Source of the DNA: CAZKAP01 sp964550895
GTDB lineage: Bacteria; Bacteroidota; Bacteroidia; Flavobacteriales; Flavobacteriaceae
NCBI GenBank assembly: GCA_964550895.1
Contig: CAZKAP010000015.1
Span: forward strand, 1 to 64,000
Direction of reading: 5' to 3'
Length of the DNA: 64,000 nt
Shown here: positions 52,913-60,858 of the stretch, one piece after another
How positions within the stretch are numbered: the stretch's first letter is position 1
Layout: each line of letters starts with the position of its first letter
Notes under the pieces: model-generated
What the model was told of the DNA's origin: nothing
The model's database searches: none
The model's input: only the letters and a program-made list of their open reading frames with translations
Made by a program: the position numbers and the translations under genes

Positions 52913-53628
52913 GCGAACACATCCTTTAACACCGAAAGGGACTTCGGGCTCCTGAACCCCTGTACCTGCTGTTCGTAATACCGGACGCACCACAAAAGCT
53001 GTTCCCTGGGCTTTCCCTTGTCAAAGGAAAGGCCTGCAAGCTCGTCCAAACTACACTCGGTCAAACTTATGAAAAGTCTCAGGCCCTCCCCTTCCACACA
53101 GCGGGTTGGGTGGCCCTTTATGACGAACGTTCCCTCAACCAGGTCGAATACGGGGAGCCCGCGTTCGGAGGTGTCGGGAAAAAACCCGAGATAGGCCGTC
53201 AAGTTCCACAAAAAGTATGCCGGAAACAAGGGAGAAAACGTCGAGCTATCCAGCCAGCGTACGGCCCGCTCTACGTATTCGTACAGGGCCGCATCCTGTT
53301 GATCCTGCTCCAGGCTCAATAGCAATACCTCTGATATGAACAGGGCGCAGGCGACCTTCCTCATATCCAATGAAAAACTGTGGCATTGATACAGAGGGCG
53401 GGCCTCACGCATGCGCTCGAGGGTCCCCTTGTTTTTATGATATCCGTCGATTTCCAGTACAGACAGGGGCTGGAAAAAGGACGAGCGTATACGGGATTTT
53501 CGTTTACCGTATACGCCCGGAACCCAGTACGACTTCAACCCCGATTCACGGGTCAGCGCCTTGACGATCAGACTGCTCTCACCGTATTTGATACCCGAAA
53601 GGACTACGGCTGGTGTGGTAACGGTCAT
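52909..53628 (-). CDS. recO: DNA repair protein RecO
   Basis: Recombination mediator that loads RecA with RecR, 239 residues. N-terminal OB fold: TTPAVVLSGIKYGESSLIVK, ALTRESGLKSYWVPGVYGKR, then RIRSSFFQPLSVLEIDGYHK. The helical C-terminal part contains ACALFISEVLLLSLEQDQQD and SSTFSPLFPAYFLWNLTAYL, GFFPDTSERGLPVFDLVEGT, the flavobacterial version lacking zinc cysteines. It stands 27 bp after gdhA on the same strand and is translationally coupled to the haem-type receptor through an ATGA overlap. Confidence 0.94.
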   Translation of the reverse strand: MTVTTPAVVLSGIKYGESSLIVKALTRESGLKSYWVPGVYGKRKSRIRSSFFQPLSVLEIDGYHKNKGTLERMREARPLYQCHSFSLDMRKVACALFISEVLLLSLEQDQQDAALYEYVERAVRWLDSSTFSPLFPAYFLWNLTAYLGFFPDTSERGLPVFDLVEGTFVIKGHPTRCVEGEGLRLFISLTECSLDELAGLSFDKGKPREQLLWCVRYYEQQVQGFRSPKSLSVLKDVFA

Positions 53629-53655
53629 GATCCCGACCCGGACTCTCCGGATGGT

Positions 53656-55011
53656 CTAAATTACACCCTGGGCTAGCATGGCATCGGCTACTTTAACGAA
53701 ACCTGCGATATTGGCGCCCTTTACATAATTGCAGTAACCTCCGTCTTCCTGACCGAATTGAACGCAGGAATCGTGGATATCCTTCATGATGCCCTGCAGG
53801 CGCTGATCAACCTCGTCCCGTGTCCAGCTAATCCTCAGGGAATTCTGTGACATCTCCAGTCCCGAGGTGGCTACGCCTCCGGCATTGGAGGCCTTACCCG
53901 GGGCGAACAGTATCCTGGCCTCGTGAAAGATGTGGATGGCCTCCGGAGTCGAAGGCATATTGGCCCCTTCCGAGACCGCCATGCACCCGTTTTCCATCAG
54001 CATACGGGCGTCTTCTCCGTTCAGCTCGTTCTGGGTTGCGCAGGGCAGGGCAACCTCACAGGGTATGCTCCAGGGGCTCTTCCCTGCAAAATACTGGGCT
54101 CCCGGGTACTCGTCCGCATATTCCCTGATGCGGCCTCGCCTGACATTCTTCAGTTCCATCACGTACGCCAGCTTCTCCCTGTCTATCCCATCCTTATCGA
54201 AGATGTGACCGCCGGAATCGGAAAGGGTGAGTACCTTGCCGCCCAGTTGGAGCACCTTCTCAGCAGCGTACTGGGCCACGTTACCCGAGCCCGAGATCAC
54301 AACGTTCTTACCGGCTATGGACTCTGATTTGGTCTTCAGCATGTTCTCGGCAAAATAAACCGTGCCGTAGCCCGTGGCCTCGGGACGAATCTCAGAACCG
54401 CCCCAGGACAGGCCTTTTCCCGTTAGCACCCCGGTAAATTCATTGCGAATCTTACGGTATTGACCGAACAGGAAGCCGATCTCCCTGGCACCCACTCCGA
54501 TATCCCCTGCAGGTACATCCGTATTCGGACCGATATGCCGGCAAAGCTCGGTCATAAAAGCATGGCAGAAGCGCATCACCTCGTCGTCCGACTTTCCTTT
54601 GGGATCGAAATCGGATCCCCCCTTTGCCCCGCCCATGGGCAGGGTGGTCAGGCTGTTCTTGAAGACCTGCTCGAAGGCCAGGAACTTCAGGATGCTGGCG
54701 TTGACGGTAGGATGGAATCGCAGTCCTCCCTTGTAAGGTCCAATCGCAGAATTCATTTGAACCCGATAGCCTCGGTTCACATGAATCTCCCCTTTGTCGT
54801 CCACCCAGGCTACCCGGAAGGATACCAGCCTCTCGGGCTCGACCATCCGGAGCAAAATGTTCTTGCCGTAATAGATATCGTGCTGAACGACATAGGGGAT
54901 TACCGTTTCGGCAACCTCCTGCACGGCCTGAATAAATTCCGGTTCATGTCCGTTGCGGCTCTTGACCTCGGCCATGAATTCTCGAATACTCTTATCCGTA
55001 TCCTGACTCAT
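53656..55011 (-). CDS. gdhA: NADP-specific glutamate dehydrogenase
   Basis: Ammonium assimilation by reductive amination of 2-oxoglutarate; 451 residues, hexameric type. Motifs: NRGYRVQMNSAIGPYKGGLR, FHPTVNASILKFLAFEQVFK, TTLPMGGAKGGSDFDPKGKS (active-site Lys), GPNTDVPAGDIGVGAREIGF, the Rossmann motif VVISGSGNVAQYAAEKV and CATQNELNGEDARMLMENGC. Residues around SLSWGGSEIRPEATGYG fit NADP enzymes. It follows the metB-like gene by 17 bp, so nitrogen and sulphur amino acid metabolism are transcribed together, and recO is 27 bp downstream. Confidence 0.97.
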   Translation of the reverse strand: MSQDTDKSIREFMAEVKSRNGHEPEFIQAVQEVAETVIPYVVQHDIYYGKNILLRMVEPERLVSFRVAWVDDKGEIHVNRGYRVQMNSAIGPYKGGLRFHPTVNASILKFLAFEQVFKNSLTTLPMGGAKGGSDFDPKGKSDDEVMRFCHAFMTELCRHIGPNTDVPAGDIGVGAREIGFLFGQYRKIRNEFTGVLTGKGLSWGGSEIRPEATGYGTVYFAENMLKTKSESIAGKNVVISGSGNVAQYAAEKVLQLGGKVLTLSDSGGHIFDKDGIDREKLAYVMELKNVRRGRIREYADEYPGAQYFAGKSPWSIPCEVALPCATQNELNGEDARMLMENGCMAVSEGANMPSTPEAIHIFHEARILFAPGKASNAGGVATSGLEMSQNSLRISWTRDEVDQRLQGIMKDIHDSCVQFGQEDGGYCNYVKGANIAGFVKVADAMLAQGVI

Positions 55012-55028
55012 ATCGATTGAAGTTTAGT

Positions 55029-56189
55029 TTATTGACTAAGTGCCTGGTTGAGATCGGACTTCAGATCCACTACATCCTCTATACCTACAGAGAGGCGGAT
55101 CAGCGCATCGTGAAGCCCGTTCTTTTCGCGTTCTTCCTTAGGTATGCTCGCATGTGTCATGCTCGCCGGATGACCGGCCAGGGACTCCACTCCTCCCAGG
55201 GACTCCGCCAGGGTGAATACTTTGAGATTTTCCACAATCTTCCTGGCCAGAGAGAGCGTCTTCCCTGCAGGTATAAAGGAAATCATCCCTCCGAAATGCT
55301 TCATCTGACTGCGCGCCGTCTCGTAACCCACCGCATCGGGGAAACCGGGGTAGTAGACCTCGCTCACCATGGGGTGGGACTGCAGGAACTGGGCGATCTG
55401 TGCCGCATTTTCGCAGTGACGCTGCATGCGGACATGCAGGGTCTTGATGCCTCTGAGGGTTAGGAAGCTGTCCATAGGACCGAGAACGGCACCGGAGGCA
55501 TTTTGAATAAAGTACAACCGTTCCGCCAGCTTGCCGTCATTGACCACCAGGGCTCCGGCCACCACATCGCTGTGTCCTGCCAGATATTTCGTTGCCGAGT
55601 GCATCACGATATCCGCCCCCAGATCCAAGGGTCGCTGTATGTACGGGGTGGCAAAGGTATTATCTACTGCAAGCAGCAGGTCGTGCTCCCGGGCTATGGC
55701 CGCCATGCCCTTTATATCGATAACCCGCATCAGTGGGTTGGTGGGGGTCTCCACCCATAGGAGTCGGGTCTTTTCGTTGATTTTTTCGCGTACCGCCTCG
55801 AGATCGGACATGGGCACGAAGTGAAAGACCAAACCGAAATCCTCGAACTGCTGCCTGAATATGCGATAACTTCCTCCGTAAAGGTCATTGGTCGATATAA
55901 TTTCGTCACCGGGTTTTAGGAGCTTCATGACCGCGTCTATGGCCGCCAGGCCACTGGCAAATGCCAGGCCGTGGGATCCGCCTTCGATGCTGGCCAGGCT
56001 GCGTTCCAAAGCCGTCCGGGTCGGATTGGCGGAACGGGAATACTCGTACCCCTTATGCTGCCCCGGTGAGGACTGGGCATAGGTCGATGTAAAATAAACG
56101 GGCGGCATCACTGCACCATAGGCCGCATCCGGCTCCTGACCCCCGTGAATGGTCAGTGAATTAAAGTGCAGTTTCCATTCGTCCGACAT
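55029..56189 (-). CDS. Cystathionine gamma-synthase/lyase-type PLP enzyme
   Basis: PLP enzyme of the Cys/Met metabolism family, 386 residues, cytoplasmic. Motifs: GAVMPPVYFTSTYAQSSPGQ, YEYSRSANPTRTALERSLAS, the PLP stacking region AFASGLAAIDAVMKLLKPGD, WVETPTNPLMRVIDIKGMAA, and the Schiff-base Lys in DIVMHSATKYLAGHSDVVAG. SLGGVESLAGHPASMTHASI near the end is typical. Synthase (metB) and lyase activity cannot be separated by eye; flavobacterial relatives are usually called cystathionine gamma-synthase. Its promoter candidate is 56215-56222. Confidence 0.93.
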   Translation of the reverse strand: MSDEWKLHFNSLTIHGGQEPDAAYGAVMPPVYFTSTYAQSSPGQHKGYEYSRSANPTRTALERSLASIEGGSHGLAFASGLAAIDAVMKLLKPGDEIISTNDLYGGSYRIFRQQFEDFGLVFHFVPMSDLEAVREKINEKTRLLWVETPTNPLMRVIDIKGMAAIAREHDLLLAVDNTFATPYIQRPLDLGADIVMHSATKYLAGHSDVVAGALVVNDGKLAERLYFIQNASGAVLGPMDSFLTLRGIKTLHVRMQRHCENAAQIAQFLQSHPMVSEVYYPGFPDAVGYETARSQMKHFGGMISFIPAGKTLSLARKIVENLKVFTLAESLGGVESLAGHPASMTHASIPKEEREKNGLHDALIRLSVGIEDVVDLKSDLNQALSQ

Positions 56190-56214
56190 AAAAAAATGGG
56201 ATTTTTCAATTCGT

Positions 56215-56222
56215 CAAAGGTA
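56215..56222 (-). promoter_or_regulatory. Candidate -7 element of the metB-like/gdhA operon
   Basis: TACCTTTG on the minus strand matches TAnnTTTG exactly, 25 bp before the ATG at 56189. -33 element weak. Confidence 0.45.
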
Positions 56223-56281
56223 CTTCATCCGGAAAGAATCCCCGGCCATAAAATGCTACATTTACAGGACAAAACCGAAGC

Positions 56282-57073
56282 ATGAAAGCAGGCAGCACCG
56301 CATACCGTAAATTCTTAAGTACAGGGGTGATACCACGGCTTCTGGCCTTGTCCTTCGGCCTGATCGGCTGCGAGGAAGATCACCACGCCGAAGGTTTCGA
56401 GACCATCGTCCTCTCCGGCGAAATATGCCCGGATTGTGCACATATTACGGTTCGCTATCCCCAGCTGTTGGAAGAATCTCCGCTCCAACAGTCCATGGAC
56501 CGCAGTATACGGGAGGAAATCATCGAGGCGCTAACCCTGCAGGAAAGCGGGCTGGCCAGCACGGTGGAAGAGGCCATAGCCTCATTCGACGACCAGAACC
56601 GGAAGATGAATCGCCGTTTCAGCGACGAGCAGGTAAAGTGGGTCGCGGACATCGAGGGCACCGTATTGCATAAGAGCTCGAAACTGATCGGACTGCATAT
56701 GGCGTTCAACATCAATACAGGGGGTGCCCACGGGAATGACTACCACCACCTGCTCACCTTTGACGTGCAGCGGGGACGTGAAGTCGATATAGATGAGGTC
56801 TTATTCATCAATGAGGATTTTGTGAGCACCGCAGAAAAATACTTCCGCAACGATCAGGACCTCGACGCCTCCGACAGTCTGGTGGAGGCGGGTTTTATCT
56901 TCCTGGGTAATCGCTTTGTCCTGCCCGAAACCATCGGTTTAGGTAGCCGGGGCGTGATCCTCTTCTATCAGCAGGGTGAAATCTCATCGGCCATGGACGG
57001 ACCGGTTACGGCCATAATTCCCTATTCCGAGGCTTCCCGCTTCCTGAAAGATTCGTACCGGGGAGCGTTCTAG
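56282..57073 (+). CDS. DUF4163/DUF3298-type (RsiV-like) lipoprotein
   Basis: Exported protein of 263 residues, probably a lipoprotein: LLALSFGLIGCEEDHHAEGF contains a lipobox-like LIGC. The body carries the DUF4163-type segment (ITVRYPQLLEESPLQQSMDR) and the DUF3298-like part (NINTGGAHGNDYHHLLTFDV, GREVDIDEVLFINEDFVSTA, GVILFYQQGEISSAMDGPVT, AIIPYSEASRFLKDSYRGAF). The GGAHGN motif is the family mark. RsiV of Bacillus uses this fold to bind lysozyme, but here no sigma factor is adjacent. Its stop interlocks with that of the convergent dinB-type gene as CTAG (57070-57073). Confidence 0.85.
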   Translation: MKAGSTAYRKFLSTGVIPRLLALSFGLIGCEEDHHAEGFETIVLSGEICPDCAHITVRYPQLLEESPLQQSMDRSIREEIIEALTLQESGLASTVEEAIASFDDQNRKMNRRFSDEQVKWVADIEGTVLHKSSKLIGLHMAFNINTGGAHGNDYHHLLTFDVQRGREVDIDEVLFINEDFVSTAEKYFRNDQDLDASDSLVEAGFIFLGNRFVLPETIGLGSRGVILFYQQGEISSAMDGPVTAIIPYSEASRFLKDSYRGAF

Positions 57074-57537
57074 GCAATCCCGAGGGCCCGCCGTAGTGCG
57101 AGTATGGATCCGAGGTGTAATCCCTCGTGATAACAATTGAAGGCGAGAGCATCCTCCACGCTCCTCAACGGTACCTTTGGAGTGGTCATGTATTCTTTAA
57201 AATCGCTGAAACGACCCGCTTCGAGGTCGGCCTGGGTCTTTTCCACGGTGGAAAACAGCAGGGATTGTAGTTCTGCAACCCGCTGGTCTCCCGGATCTTT
57301 TCCATCCGGACGGCTTCCTTTCCCGAATTCTTCCAGCCACGAAAGGTCCAGTTCCATTTCCAGACCACTGAGTCCATATACCAGGCGCTGCTGGGTTACC
57401 ATAACATGGCCGATATTCCACCAAATGGAATTGTTGAAACCCGTCGGAATACCGACCAGATGTTCCCTCGGCAGCTCCTTCAGAAAGCTGTAGAATATTT
57501 TTCGGTTTTGAAGGCAAATGAGATTGTGGAAGTCCAT
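57070..57537 (-). CDS. DinB-family metal-dependent protein
   Basis: Four-helix-bundle protein of 155 residues in the DinB/YfiT superfamily. Three metal-ligand His can be placed: His in NSIWWNIGHVMVTQQRLVYG, and two in NCYHEGLHLGSILALRRALG. The start MDFHNLICLQNRKIFYSFLK is a typical helix 1. Family members are thiol-S-transferases or hydrolases with varied substrates, so specificity is unknown. It is a single gene; the 192 bp upstream, shared with the divergent glycosyltransferase gene, has no strong promoter match. Confidence 0.9.
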   Translation of the reverse strand: MDFHNLICLQNRKIFYSFLKELPREHLVGIPTGFNNSIWWNIGHVMVTQQRLVYGLSGLEMELDLSWLEEFGKGSRPDGKDPGDQRVAELQSLLFSTVEKTQADLEAGRFSDFKEYMTTPKVPLRSVEDALAFNCYHEGLHLGSILALRRALGIA

Positions 57538-57729
57538 AATACCGGGTTTTATCCGTAAAAATACTGGGATTCTTGCGGCAATAAAAGAAGTTTAATACCG
57601 ATGAGCTGACATTGAGGACGGTCCGAATCCCACCGGCCTGACTCCATTAAGATCCAACGGTTTTCGGGCAATGTCATAAAGTTTGTCATGTCTTTTTATT
57701 ACCTTCTAGGCCCTTTCTAAGTCCTAATC

Positions 57730-59211
57730 ATGCAACAAATCGACATCAAAATGGGGGCGCGCATAGAAGATTACAAAGCCTATGCCTCCCTCTACAACTC
57801 CGTACTGGATTTTATGGACCAGGTGCAGAAGCCCCTAAACAAACTCGAAGGGCGTACCCTTTGGATGATTAACTCTACATCCGTGGGCGGTGGCGTAGCG
57901 GAAATGCTGCCCAGCCAGATGCGGATACTCCGCGAACTCGGAATACGAATCGAATGGCTGGTAATCGAAGCCCATGACCCTGCCTTCTTCGACATCACCA
58001 AACGCCTCCACAACGCCATACACGGGAGTGGCGACGGAGCGTTCTCAGAGGAGGAACGGACTGCCTATGAAAACGTGAATCTGGAAAATCTTGCAGGTGC
58101 CCTGGAACGAATTAAAGACGGGGACCTGGTCGTGATTCACGATCCCCAGCCCATGCCCCTCGGCCCCATGATCAAGGCCGAAAGAAACGTCGGGCTGATT
58201 TGGCGCTGCCATATTGGTCTCGATCGGGAGACCCCGGTAACCCGAAGTGTATGGGAGTTCCTTCACAAGTATATGCGGGATTACGACCATTTCGTCTTCA
58301 GCCTGCCGGAATACGTTCCCCTGGAATTGCGGGACAAAACCAGTATCGTTCCTCCTGCTATCGATCCGCTGAGCCATAAGAACCGCTCACTTCAGCTCCA
58401 CAAGATCACAGGCATACTGTATCAGTCGGGAATAATCGAGAACGATAAGAGAATCCTCTACGATGCCTACGAGCACCCGGCCCGCCGGGTCCAGGCAGAC
58501 GGCAGCTTCGGCGAAGTGAACTCGCCCGAAAACCTCGACATGATATACCGGCCGCTGATAACCGAGATATCACGCTGGGATCGTCTCAAGGGCTTCAAGG
58601 AGCTGATGGAGGCCTTTATCCATATGAAGAAAGAGAACGAAGAAACCGGAGACCCAGAAAGCCTGGAATACAAGAGGATTACCATGTCACTGCTGGTGTT
58701 GGCCGGGCCGGATCCGGCCTTCGTCTCGGACGACCCCGAGGGTAAAGCCGTGCTGCAGGAGCTAACGGATATCTACCAGAGTGTAGACCAAAAGTTGCAG
58801 AAAGATATCGCCATATTGCTGCTTCCCCTCCACAGTCTCAAGGAAAATGCCCTTATGGTCAATGCCATACAGCGCGCCTCCAGCGTCATCGTCCAGAATT
58901 CCATACAGGAAGGTTTTGGCCTGACAGCCACGGAGGCCATGTGGAAGCGCAAGCCCGTACTCGTTTCCGGTGCCGCAGGACTCAAGTTTCAGGTTCAGGA
59001 TTACCGCACGGGCCGGATCAACTACGACCCAACGGACATCACGGCCCTGAGCAACACCCTGAAAAATATGCTCCACAACCCCAAGGAAAGGGATAAATGG
59101 GGATTCAACGGGCAGTTACGGGTAATCCAGGAATTTACACTCTTCAGCCAGCTGCTCAAATGGCTGGACGTACTGTCGCGAAACATAGTGGAAGTCAAGG
59201 ATGGCGTATAA
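57730..59211 (+). CDS. TreT-like trehalose synthase/GT4 glycosyltransferase
   Basis: GT-B glycosyltransferase of 493 residues resembling trehalose glycosyltransferring synthase (TreT), which joins NDP-glucose and glucose. Evidence: LEGRTLWMINSTSVGGGVAE (donor-side Gly-rich loop), IRIEWLVIEAHDPAFFDITK, LHNAIHGSGDG, DLVVIHDPQPMPLGPMI, IWRCHIGLDRETPVTRSVWE, and the GT4 E-x7-E motif in NSIQEGFGLTATEAMWKRKP. Middle region ISRWDRLKGFKELMEAFIHM is the usual GT4 alpha-helix. Trehalose would fit osmoprotection in a marine organism; the acceptor is inferred only from family resemblance. Confidence 0.88.
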   Translation: MQQIDIKMGARIEDYKAYASLYNSVLDFMDQVQKPLNKLEGRTLWMINSTSVGGGVAEMLPSQMRILRELGIRIEWLVIEAHDPAFFDITKRLHNAIHGSGDGAFSEEERTAYENVNLENLAGALERIKDGDLVVIHDPQPMPLGPMIKAERNVGLIWRCHIGLDRETPVTRSVWEFLHKYMRDYDHFVFSLPEYVPLELRDKTSIVPPAIDPLSHKNRSLQLHKITGILYQSGIIENDKRILYDAYEHPARRVQADGSFGEVNSPENLDMIYRPLITEISRWDRLKGFKELMEAFIHMKKENEETGDPESLEYKRITMSLLVLAGPDPAFVSDDPEGKAVLQELTDIYQSVDQKLQKDIAILLLPLHSLKENALMVNAIQRASSVIVQNSIQEGFGLTATEAMWKRKPVLVSGAAGLKFQVQDYRTGRINYDPTDITALSNTLKNMLHNPKERDKWGFNGQLRVIQEFTLFSQLLKWLDVLSRNIVEVKDGV

Positions 59212-59291
59212 ATCCTGTACAAAGGAGGATAAAACCGGGTCCCGGATGTACCCGGGGTTCTAAGTTCCGTAAGCTGCGTACATTTACCGGC

Positions 59292-59645
59292 ATGAAACGC
59301 ATTTACCATCTCGCCACCTGCAGGACCTGCCAGCGCATACTTGCCGAATGGAATCCATCGGATGACGTTGAAATCCGCGAGCTCAAGAGCCGGCCCATAA
59401 ATGAGTCCGAACTAAAGGAACTCTACAGCCGCAGCGGCAGTTACGAGAGCCTGTTCAATCGCCGTTCCCAGCTGTACCGCAAGTACGGTCTGAGCGAAAA
59501 GGCCCTGACCGAAGAGGACTATCGCGATTATATCCTGGAACACTATACCTTTCTCAAGCGTCCGGTACTTGTTGTAAACGACCGGATTTTTATCGGCAAC
59601 GCGAAAAAAGTTGTGGAAGAGGGAAAGGAGGCACTTCAGGCCTGA
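59292..59645 (+). CDS. ArsC/Spx-family thioredoxin-fold protein
   Basis: Protein of 117 residues of the ArsC/Spx family. MKRIYHLATCRTCQRILAEW carries a CxxC (residues 10 and 13) at the thioredoxin-fold position. Then VEIRELKSRPINESELKELY, SRSQLYRKYGLSEKALTEED, and the cis-Pro segment LKRPVLVVNDRIFIGNAKKV. The last part fits the Spx/YffB type more than true arsenate reductase. Start ATG 59292; earlier in-frame sequence is non-coding-like and lies inside the glycosyltransferase gene. It is 80 bp after that gene. The closeness to arsR at 60489 may be chance or functional. Confidence 0.88.
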   Translation: MKRIYHLATCRTCQRILAEWNPSDDVEIRELKSRPINESELKELYSRSGSYESLFNRRSQLYRKYGLSEKALTEEDYRDYILEHYTFLKRPVLVVNDRIFIGNAKKVVEEGKEALQA

Positions 59646-59668
59646 CCGCAACTCTCAGTCCATCGGGC

Positions 59669-60295
59669 CTAGTCCAGTTCCATCAGGTTGCTAACCCGGA
59701 AGGCCAGGTAAAGTATGTCCCGGGCCAGCATGTCCTCACGAGTCCGGATTTCCTTCACCAGCGCATTGCTGTCTTCACCCGAAGCTGATGAGTCATTCAA
59801 AAGAATCGCTATACGGTGGTCCCGTAGACTTGTATCGCCGACAAAAAGATCCCCATCGGAGGTCAGCCAATTCCCAGTTCCGAAATCAATCCCAGACACT
59901 TCGTTTTCGTTAGTATCCCTGACGAGCTCAAATCCATAAGGCTCCAGCTTCTGAAGGGTGGCATCCAGCGCGTCCTCCCCAGTTCTCATGGCCTGTACGC
60001 CTTCGGCGGAGAAGCCCCGATAAAGCATTCCCGAGCGAAACCAAATCGAAGCCAACACAGCCAGACCGCTGTCGCTGGAATCGGAGAATTGGATGGATAT
60101 ACCGCCTGAAGCGTTTTCTTCAGCAATTTCCCTTGCCAATTTATTTAACACTAAAGCCCGTTCGGTATCGATCTCCTGAAAAGCCTGCATTTCAGCCTCT
60201 ATCGATTTTTTTATTTGCCTGTCCAGCCTTTGCGCAACGGTTCCGCCCGTCATAAACAAAGCGAGCAACATGAAAGTAAAGAAATTGAATCTCAT
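59669..60295 (-). CDS. Secreted LMW tyrosine phosphatase-like protein without catalytic loop
   Basis: Exported protein of 208 residues, signal peptide MRFNFFTFMLLALFMTGGTV ending AQ. The mature part parallels the Bacteroidota LMW protein-tyrosine phosphatase of arsenic clusters: ERALVLNKLAREIAEENASG is like ERKxLLxPLxxYIxxK, ISIQFSDSSDSGLAVLASIW is like NINFICTHNSRRSHLxQVWA, LQKLEPYGFEL is like the GFEI segment, and MLARDILYLAFRVS is like the final EMLYVFSQ. The P-loop CX5R is gone: residues 71-76 read SDSSDS. So it should not hydrolyse phosphate or reduce arsenate. Divergent from arsR and under a twin of its promoter box. The assignment rests on remembered family sequence. Confidence 0.6.
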   Translation of the reverse strand: MRFNFFTFMLLALFMTGGTVAQRLDRQIKKSIEAEMQAFQEIDTERALVLNKLAREIAEENASGGISIQFSDSSDSGLAVLASIWFRSGMLYRGFSAEGVQAMRTGEDALDATLQKLEPYGFELVRDTNENEVSGIDFGTGNWLTSDGDLFVGDTSLRDHRIAILLNDSSASGEDSNALVKEIRTREDMLARDILYLAFRVSNLMELD

Positions 60296-60355
60296 GATTT
60301 ATTTTTTATGGATTACTATATGACTGTATAAAAGTTATGTATTCTTTATTTATAC

Positions 60356-60391
60356 ATTGCAATATTACTATATTGTTTTATTACGATGAAA
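60356..60391 (-). promoter_or_regulatory. Promoter and ArsR-type box of the secreted phosphatase-like gene
   Basis: On the minus strand TTTC (60388-60391), a 20-bp spacer and TAATATTG (60360-60367) resemble -33 and -7 elements. The box ATTGCAATATTACTAT (60356-60371, plus orientation) covers the -7 element. It equals the reverse complement of the arsR-side box at 15 of 16 positions. The leader to the ATG at 60295 is about 55 nt. Confidence 0.6.
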
Positions 60392-60441
60392 GAAATTCCA
60401 ATTTAAATTGATCTGTTTTCCCCCGTAAAACACAGAAAGAG

Positions 60442-60476
60442 TTGGAAAGCCCTCTACACTATTGTAATATTGCAAT
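60442..60476 (+). promoter_or_regulatory. arsR promoter with overlapping 16-bp operator box
   Basis: TTG (60442-60444), a 20-bp spacer and TAATATTG (60465-60472) fit a Bacteroidota promoter (one mismatch in TAnnTTTG). The near-palindrome ATTGTAATATTGCAAT (60461-60476; seven of eight pairs match) lies on the -7 element, 12 bp before the arsR ATG at 60489, the expected place for an autorepressor site. Confidence 0.65.
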
Positions 60477-60488
60477 AAACAATTCTAA

Positions 60489-60821
60489 ATGGGATTAGCA
60501 AAAACCGAGATTTTCACGCTCGAGCAAAACGAAATCGCCCTCTTCGGAAAGGTCCTGGCCAATCCTGCCCGGGTTGCCATTCTTCAGCACCTTTTTAAGG
60601 TGGATTCCTGTATATGCGGGGGATTGGTTGAAGTAGTCGGACTCGCACAACCAACGATTTCCCAGCATCTTAAAGAACTCAGGAACATGGGGCTGATCAA
60701 GGGGACGGTGGAAGGAACCCGTGTTTGTTACTGCATCGATCACGAGAACTGGAACAGAATGAAGGATACCCTACAGACCTTTCTGAATCGGGAGCCGACC
60801 ACAGAAGAGGATTGCTGCTGA
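60489..60821 (+). CDS. ArsR-family metalloregulator
   Basis: Winged-helix repressor of 110 residues. LFGKVLANPARVAILQHLFK is the N-terminal helix pair, VDSCICGGLVEVVGLAQPTI is the alpha-3 metal site, where C41-x-C43 replaces the classical ELCVCDL, SQHLKELRNMGLIKGTVEGT is the recognition helix and wing, and RVCYCID gives a second pair, C80 and C82. A C-terminal CC (109-110) adds more thiols. Arsenite or another thiophilic metal is the likely inducer. It probably represses its own operon (DUF6428, metallophosphoesterase) and the divergent phosphatase-like gene through the boxes at 60461 and 60356. Confidence 0.93.
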   Translation: MGLAKTEIFTLEQNEIALFGKVLANPARVAILQHLFKVDSCICGGLVEVVGLAQPTISQHLKELRNMGLIKGTVEGTRVCYCIDHENWNRMKDTLQTFLNREPTTEEDCC

Positions 60822-60858
60822 TTCCATTGCACGGATTGAAAACACGTTTTAAAATCTA

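Noticed and set aside
59097..59291. N-terminal extension of the ArsC/Spx frame upstream of ATG 59292
   Set aside because: It lies within the 3' end of the glycosyltransferase gene and the spacer; the family start MKRIYHLATC is at 59292.
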